This document shows, piece after piece, positions 59,761 to 64,000 of a stretch of DNA of 64,000 nt; position 1 is the stretch's first letter, and each line of letters starts with the position of its first letter. Source of the stretch: Bog-756 sp963839925 (GTDB lineage: Bacteria > Actinomycetota > Acidimicrobiia > Acidimicrobiales > RAAP-2); assembly GCA_963839925.1 (NCBI GenBank), contig CAWIWV010000001.1, positions 496,001-560,000 of the forward strand. Direction: 5' to 3'. Below the pieces are notes generated by a model. The model saw only the letters and a list, made by a program, of their open reading frames with translations, ran no database searches and was not told the DNA's origin. Both the position numbers and the translations under genes were made by a program.

Positions 59761-61116
59761 TCAGTGCTTGTTCTCCTGCTTGTTCTGGTTCCACCAGCTC
59801 GGAGCGTCGTTCCACGGAAGCCGGTAGGCCCGGTAGGTGTTGACCCCGGCCGGGAATTCGGCGTCGAAGACGAGCCGCCCTGTCCGGTTGAACTCCGAGA
59901 AGTAGGGAAGGCTTCCCCACCCGACGACGATGTCACCGTCGCTCAGCGTCTGAGCGTTGCCCTGTGAAGCTGCGGAGAGGCCTTCGGGCTGGCTGTCGGA
60001 GGACACCAACGTCGCCGTCCGGTTGCGGAAATCGAGACGCACGGTCACTTCACGGCTGGCCGGGAGCAGCGGGGTGCCCGACGACTCGTTGTCGAAGAAG
60101 GTGTACTCGTCGTGCCCGACGGCCTCCGGGTCGTGCTGCCAGGCGAAGATCTCGTTGGCACTGTCGAGCGCCTGTCCTGGCGCTACCTGTTCGGTGAAGC
60201 TGCTCTGCTTGCCTCCGAGCTGCCAGATGATCGAACCGGTGCGCCGGTTGACCTTGAACGCGGTCCAGGTGGCACGCGAGTCGATCAACAGGTTCCCGTC
60301 GGTGTCGAGGTGCACCGCGTTGATGTGGAACCAGTCCCACGGAGTGGTCGCCGACGCCGGAAGCGGTTGTTCGCTGTCGCTATAGGGAACGTGGTCCGCG
60401 GCATTCCACTGGAAGAGCACCTTGCCGGTGGCGATGTCGATCTCCTGGACGTAGCCGTTGATCACCGACTGATCCGCAGGCCCTCCGGTGGCGCTGAGAT
60501 CGGCAGTGCCGAGGTCGTAGGAGAGGATCAGCGCGGTGTTCTGTGGAGTGATCAGAAACTCGTGGCCGTCGGTGGTGAGACCGTTGCCGGCGTTGACCGT
60601 CGCGATCTGCTGGAAGCGGGTGTTGTAGATGTAGTCGGTTCCGTCGGACAGACCGCCGAACCCGGTTCCCTGCCACCAGGTCAGGACCGTCTGGCCGTGG
60701 TACTTCTGGGCCCGGAAGTCGCCGGCGGTCTGACCGGTCGGGATGGCGTGGAACCAGACGACGTCACCCTGGCTGTTGACGATCTCCGGTCCGTTGGCGT
60801 AGGTGCCGGTATCGCCGGTCGGAGTGACGAAGTAGTCGCCGCCGCCGAGGCTGGTGCCGTGGGTCAGGATCGTCAACGGGGGCGGGGTCGCCGGTGTCGT
60901 CGTCGGGGTTGCCGATGCTGTGCCCGACGAGGCGAGGACCAGGGGCGCGGAGCTCACGGTGAACGCGACGGCCGCGGCTGCAAGGGCCCACCGTCTCGGC
61001 GCACGGAGGCGCTTTTTGGGCGCGCTGGGGAAGGGGGTTGGTTCCATGGTTTTCACTGCCTTTCGATTGGGGGATTGCTTGCTGTTGGGGGATGTGTGGC
61101 TCGTGAATCGGGCCAC
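59761..61116 (-). CDS. Secreted arylsulfotransferase-family protein
   Basis: A 451-residue protein with a long basic N-region and signal peptide (RRWALAAAAVAFTVSSAPLV, cut near SATA). The rest is a propeller of the arylsulfotransferase (ASST) type: GPEIVNSQGDVVWFHAI, TDGHEFLITPQNTALILSYD, DWFHINAVHLDTDGNLLIDS and INQLGGKQ-like IIWQLGGKQSSF. The histidines in GHEFL and FHINAV align with active-site positions of ASST, which moves sulfate between phenols. GTG 61116 is favoured over ATG 61047 because a complete promoter ends six bases before it. Confidence 0.85.
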   Translation of the reverse strand: MARFTSHTSPNSKQSPNRKAVKTMEPTPFPSAPKKRLRAPRRWALAAAAVAFTVSSAPLVLASSGTASATPTTTPATPPPLTILTHGTSLGGGDYFVTPTGDTGTYANGPEIVNSQGDVVWFHAIPTGQTAGDFRAQKYHGQTVLTWWQGTGFGGLSDGTDYIYNTRFQQIATVNAGNGLTTDGHEFLITPQNTALILSYDLGTADLSATGGPADQSVINGYVQEIDIATGKVLFQWNAADHVPYSDSEQPLPASATTPWDWFHINAVHLDTDGNLLIDSRATWTAFKVNRRTGSIIWQLGGKQSSFTEQVAPGQALDSANEIFAWQHDPEAVGHDEYTFFDNESSGTPLLPASREVTVRLDFRNRTATLVSSDSQPEGLSAASQGNAQTLSDGDIVVGWGSLPYFSEFNRTGRLVFDAEFPAGVNTYRAYRLPWNDAPSWWNQNKQENKH

Positions 61117-61122
61117 GAACTG

Positions 61123-61151
61123 ACCGTATGTCGAATTGTCTAGAAAGTCAA
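61123..61151 (-). promoter_or_regulatory. Complete promoter of leaderless arylsulfotransferase gene
   Basis: On the minus strand TTGACT (61151-61146) and TACGGT (61128-61123) are separated by 17 bases, and the -10 ends six bases before GTG 61116. This is the best -35/-10 pair in the window. Confidence 0.6.
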
Positions 61152-61250
61152 TAGATTTAGTCAGGAATTCAACTCAGGCACGTGGTTCGGTCGCTGTGCG
61201 TGAGCGTCGATGGGGCCGAGGAAAGGGTTTTCGGAGGTTCGGCGCCGTGT

Positions 61251-62450
61251 TCAGGCGGCCAACGAAGCCACCACGTCGACCAGTCGATCGAGTTCGGCCT
61301 CGGTGTTGTAGTAGTGCGCCGAGGCGCGCACCACAGCGGTGGGATGCGGTGCAGCCATGTCGAGCCGTGCGAAGGAGGCCTCGCTGACCGAGACGTTGAT
61401 GTCTGCTGCCGACGCGGCTGCGGCGACGTCGGCAGGGGACGAAGAGCTCGTCGTGAAGGTGACGATGCCCGACCTCTGGGTTCCGCCGTCGTGGATCACG
61501 ACGCCGTCGACCGCTTCGAGGGAGGCGCGCAACCGCTCTGCCAGAGAACCGACCCGCTCGGCGATCGCATCGATCCCGAGTGCGAGCACATGGTCGATCG
61601 CGGCCCCCAGACCGAGTTGCGCGGCGATCGGCCCCTCGAACTCGGCGAAGCGCTCGGCTCCGGCTCGCAACCGGTAGTGATCGCCGTCCTCCCAGAGCGC
61701 GCCTGCCCAACCGATGCCGGGCGGGCGCAAGCGGTCGGCAAAGTGCTCCCGCACGAAGAGCAGCCCAGTTCCACGCGGACCTCGCAACCACTTGCGACCA
61801 GTGGCGGTGGCAACGTCGCATCCGATCCGTTCGACATCGACGGGCAGCTGGCCGACGCTTTGGCAGGCGTCCAGAAAGAACGGAACCCCCGCCCGACGGC
61901 AGGCGGCACCCACGTCCTCCACGGGATTGACCAGACCGCGGTGGGTACCGATGTGGGTGACCGAGACGAGCGCGGCGTTGCCGCGCTCGAGTAGCCCGGC
62001 CAGCGCGTCGAGATCGACCGCTCCGGTTGCCGTGCTCGGCACCACCTCGATGGTGGCTCCGGTCAGCTCGCAGACCTGCAGCAGGCCGAGGTAATGACTG
62101 TCGTAGGAAAGACGGTCGGCCAGCAGACGGTCGCCCCGTCCGATCCCTCCGCCGAGGGTGAATCCCCAGAGCGCTTTTGACCACCCCTGGGTATCGGATC
62201 CGGTCACCACGACTTCGCTCGGCCGGGCCCCGAGCAGCCGCGCCGCCGAGGTGCGCAGCGACGCCAGACGATCCGCTTGCAGCGCTGCCGCCTCGTACCC
62301 GCCGCGTTCGGACTCGAGCTCGAGGTGCTCGACAACGGTCCGCAGCGTGGTCGCGCTCGGCAACGCGGCACCCGCATTGTTGAGATGGGCGACGGTTGCA
62401 CAGCCCGGGGTGGTGGCCCGTTCCGCCTCGACGTCGATGGAGCCGGCCAC
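61251..62450 (-). CDS. Class V aminotransferase (cysteine-desulfurase-like)
   Basis: About 399 residues: HLNNAGAALPSATTLRTVVE, the PLP-phosphate region, SVTHIGTHRGLVNPVEDVGA, the Asp/Gln pair FFLDACQSVGQLPVDV and the Schiff-base motif ATGRKWLRGPRGTGLL. The group includes EgtE-type lyases, isopenicillin-N-epimerase-like proteins and desulfurases, so the reaction is open. GTG 62450 is chosen over 62456 because TAGATT then ends seven bases upstream. It is divergent from the acyl-CoA dehydrogenase gene. Confidence 0.88.
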   Translation of the reverse strand: MAGSIDVEAERATTPGCATVAHLNNAGAALPSATTLRTVVEHLELESERGGYEAAALQADRLASLRTSAARLLGARPSEVVVTGSDTQGWSKALWGFTLGGGIGRGDRLLADRLSYDSHYLGLLQVCELTGATIEVVPSTATGAVDLDALAGLLERGNAALVSVTHIGTHRGLVNPVEDVGAACRRAGVPFFLDACQSVGQLPVDVERIGCDVATATGRKWLRGPRGTGLLFVREHFADRLRPPGIGWAGALWEDGDHYRLRAGAERFAEFEGPIAAQLGLGAAIDHVLALGIDAIAERVGSLAERLRASLEAVDGVVIHDGGTQRSGIVTFTTSSSSPADVAAAASAADINVSVSEASFARLDMAAPHPTAVVRASAHYYNTEAELDRLVDVVASLAA

Positions 62451-62457
62451 CTCCACG

Positions 62458-62463
62458 AATCTA
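62458..62463 (-). promoter_or_regulatory. -10 element (TAGATT) of leaderless aminotransferase gene
   Basis: TAGATT on the minus strand ends seven bases before GTG 62450. Confidence 0.45.
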
Positions 62464-62562
62464 CTTGGCGACGTCGGCGACCTCCCTGGTGGCCAGCTCT
62501 TTCAGGGCGCAGTGGTCGGGTCGGGCTGCGTCGGCCCCGGGAGGCGGCGAATTCGTGGCGAG

Positions 62563-62568
62563 TATGTT
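62563..62568 (+). promoter_or_regulatory. -10 element (TATGTT) of leaderless acyl-CoA dehydrogenase gene
   Basis: TATGTT ends seven bases before ATG 62576 and excludes the in-frame ATG at 62564, which lies inside it. Confidence 0.5.
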
Positions 62569-62575
62569 CTTGGGC

Positions 62576-63772
62576 ATGTCGAACGAAGCGGACCTGGTCG
62601 CGGAACGAACCGATCAGCTGCTCGCAGAGCTCGATCCGCGGACCGCACCGGTGGCCGAGTTCCGCTCCCGCCAGTTCGACCTCGGTCTGGCCTGGGTGTC
62701 CTTTCCCGAGGGACGCGGGGGGCTCGGCCTCGCGCCGGCTCTGCAGCGAGAGGTCGACCGCCGGCTTTCCGCTGCCGGGGCGACCCCACCAGGTGCTCGC
62801 GAGTTCTTCGGGTTGACCATGGCCGGCCCGACCGTGGTCACCCACGGCTCGGACGAGCAGCGCGACCGGCTGCTGCCGAGGATGTTCACCGGCGAGGATG
62901 CGTGGTGTCAGCTGTTCAGCGAGCCAGGTTCCGGTTCGGACCTCGCCGGGTTGTCGACCCGAGCGGTCCGTGACGGTGACGAATGGGTGATCTCCGGTCA
63001 GAAGGTGTGGAACACCCTCGCCCACATCGCGGACCGCGGGATGCTGGTCGCCCGCACCGACCCGGAGGCTCCCAAGCACAAGGGTTTGACCTACTTCGGG
63101 CTCGACATGCACGCACCCGGGGTCGAGGTGCGCCCGCTGCGGCAGATGACCGGCGAGGCGGAGTTCAACGAGGTCTATCTCACCGAGGTGCGCGTCCCCG
63201 ATGCGGACCGGATCGGTGACGTGGGTGAGGGATGGCGGGTGGCGATGACCACGCTCTCCAACGAGCGCACGTCCATCGGGGGCGGGACCGGTCCGCCGGT
63301 TCGCGGAACGGGTGCCATCGCCGAGGCGTTGCGGACCTGGGGTGCCACGGCCACCCGACACAACCCGATCGCCCGCGATCGTCTGATGCAGCTCTGGATC
63401 GAGGCCGAGGCGTTGCGCCTCACCAACCTGAGGGCGAGCCAGAATCGCCGTGCCGGCAACCCCGGACCGGAAGGGTCGATCGCCAAGCTGATGTTCGCCG
63501 AGGTCAACAAGCGCATCTACGAGCTCTGCGTCGACCTCATGGGACCAGACGCCCTGATCGGCTACGACTACACCAATCGGCGGTCGGAGACGCTCGGTCT
63601 GATCGGTCCCGCTGGATCGGCTCGCCAGATGTTCCTCCGCTCCCGGGCCAACTCGATCGAGGGCGGGACCTCCGAGATCCAGCGCAACATCCTCGGCGAA
63701 CGGATCCTCGGGCTGCCCGGGGATGTTCGCGTCGACAAGGACCTGCCGTGGTCGAGCGTCCCGAGGAACTGA
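62576..63772 (+). CDS. Acyl-CoA dehydrogenase
   Basis: A 398-residue flavoprotein: N-terminal helices with FPEGRGGLGLAPALQREV, the flavin-contact strand CQLFSEPGSGSDLAGLSTRA, WVISGQKVWNTLAH and the C-terminal NSIEGGTSEIQRNILGERIL. The catalytic-base region around YELCVDLMGPDAL lacks an obvious conserved Glu at the short-chain position, suggesting the FadE subgroup of heteromeric or steroid-type enzymes. It overlaps the following thioesterase gene by 25 bases, forming a beta-oxidation pair. Confidence 0.92.
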   Translation: MSNEADLVAERTDQLLAELDPRTAPVAEFRSRQFDLGLAWVSFPEGRGGLGLAPALQREVDRRLSAAGATPPGAREFFGLTMAGPTVVTHGSDEQRDRLLPRMFTGEDAWCQLFSEPGSGSDLAGLSTRAVRDGDEWVISGQKVWNTLAHIADRGMLVARTDPEAPKHKGLTYFGLDMHAPGVEVRPLRQMTGEAEFNEVYLTEVRVPDADRIGDVGEGWRVAMTTLSNERTSIGGGTGPPVRGTGAIAEALRTWGATATRHNPIARDRLMQLWIEAEALRLTNLRASQNRRAGNPGPEGSIAKLMFAEVNKRIYELCVDLMGPDALIGYDYTNRRSETLGLIGPAGSARQMFLRSRANSIEGGTSEIQRNILGERILGLPGDVRVDKDLPWSSVPRN

Positions 63773-64000
63773 TCCACGCCGAGGACTTCCTCGGGATGGC
63801 CCAGGCGGGCGACGATCTGCACTGGCGTCTCACCGTGGTCCCCGAGCTCTGCACACCGGGGGACTTCCTGTTCGGCGGGTGCGGGCTCGGTGCCGCCCTC
63901 GCCGCGGTCGATCGTGCGTCCGGTCGTCGGGTGGTCTGGTCGACCGCCCAGTACCTCTCCTATGCACCGACCCACTCGGTCGTCGACCTCGAGGTCACCC
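63748..64000 (+). CDS. Acyl-CoA thioesterase, N-terminal part (runs off the window)
   Basis: The frame opens at GTG 63748, inside the acyl-CoA dehydrogenase gene, and is open to the window end (84 codons). It reads LIHAEDFLGMAQAGDDLHWR, LTVVPELCTPGDFLFGGCGL and STAQYLSYAPTHSVVDLEVT, the first hotdog of a TesB-like acyl-CoA thioesterase. The overlap indicates translational coupling with the dehydrogenase. Confidence 0.75.
   Translation, partial: MVERPEELIHAEDFLGMAQAGDDLHWRLTVVPELCTPGDFLFGGCGLGAALAAVDRASGRRVVWSTAQYLSYAPTHSVVDLEVT

Overview
The window is a GC-rich chromosomal segment (about 65-70% GC by eye) with actinobacterial gene content: an ECF sigma factor with a zinc-finger anti-sigma factor, F420/FMN-type PPOX proteins, DUF2510 and DUF4328 domains, a 3Fe-4S ferredoxin, DUF35/thiolase operons, and two secreted proteins built from GYWLVASDGG-type repeats. 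That repeat family and the overall mix suggest the class Acidimicrobiia; this is inference, since no rRNA is present. No prophage, insertion sequence, CRISPR array or plasmid gene was recognised.

Layout. 1-11.2 kb: the end of bioF, an amidohydrolase, an XRE regulator with a frameshifted GH3 beta-glucosidase, small proteins, a pair of thioesterase-like proteins, a DUF308 protein, a DUF4328 protein and an MFS exporter. 11.3-16.7 kb: a small leaderless gene with a strong intrinsic terminator, a frameshifted ABC exporter, a PPOX protein, a low-molecular-weight phosphatase preceded by a 27-bp tandem repeat, and a sulfatase. 16.8-25.2 kb: a four-gene DUF35/thiolase lipid-catabolism operon behind a KstR-like operator, a DUF1275 protein, a ferredoxin, gltX, a DUF218 protein, and a two-gene aminoalkylphosphonate-type operon. 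25.3-27.8 kb: a decayed zone holding a C-terminal gene remnant, a hydrolase with four frame changes, tRNA-Gln and tRNA-Glu, and a frameshifted HAD gene. 27.8-37.8 kb: a TMEM175-type channel, an AraC regulator, a secreted GH43-like repeat protein, an ArsR/AHSA1 pair, an aldo-keto reductase, a PhnB-like protein and a PadR-ABC-permease module. 37.9-44.3 kb: a mostly co-oriented envelope cluster with two PF03640-type secreted proteins, RskA-like anti-sigma factor, ECF sigma factor, DoxX, fatty-acid hydroxylase and a NatAB-type ABC exporter. 44.3-64 kb: a flavin monooxygenase, HAD plus HD-oxygenase-like pair, NUDIX, membrane proteins, a hydrolase, the second repeat protein, a DAO-type oxidase, sedolisin, a Tat lipoprotein phosphoesterase, HAD-IIA, FMN reductase, tag, PPOX, arylsulfotransferase, class V aminotransferase, acyl-CoA dehydrogenase and the start of a thioesterase.

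Three patterns run across the window. First, many monocistronic genes have a TANNNT -10 hexamer ending 5-7 bases before the start codon and no Shine-Dalgarno sequence, so they are probably transcribed without a leader. Second, several conserved genes are broken by single-base indels; eight of the ten frame changes are repaired by removing one base, mostly from a short homopolymer. That looks more like insertion-biased sequencing error than ordinary decay, but the sequence alone cannot settle it. Third, convergent gene pairs are often separated by perfect GC-rich hairpins without T-tracts.

Taken together the genes describe a free-living heterotroph degrading lipids or steroids (thiolases, DUF35, acyl-CoA dehydrogenase, thioesterases), sulfate esters, phosphonates and glucosides, with an extensive secreted protein set and several one-component regulators placed next to the genes they probably control.
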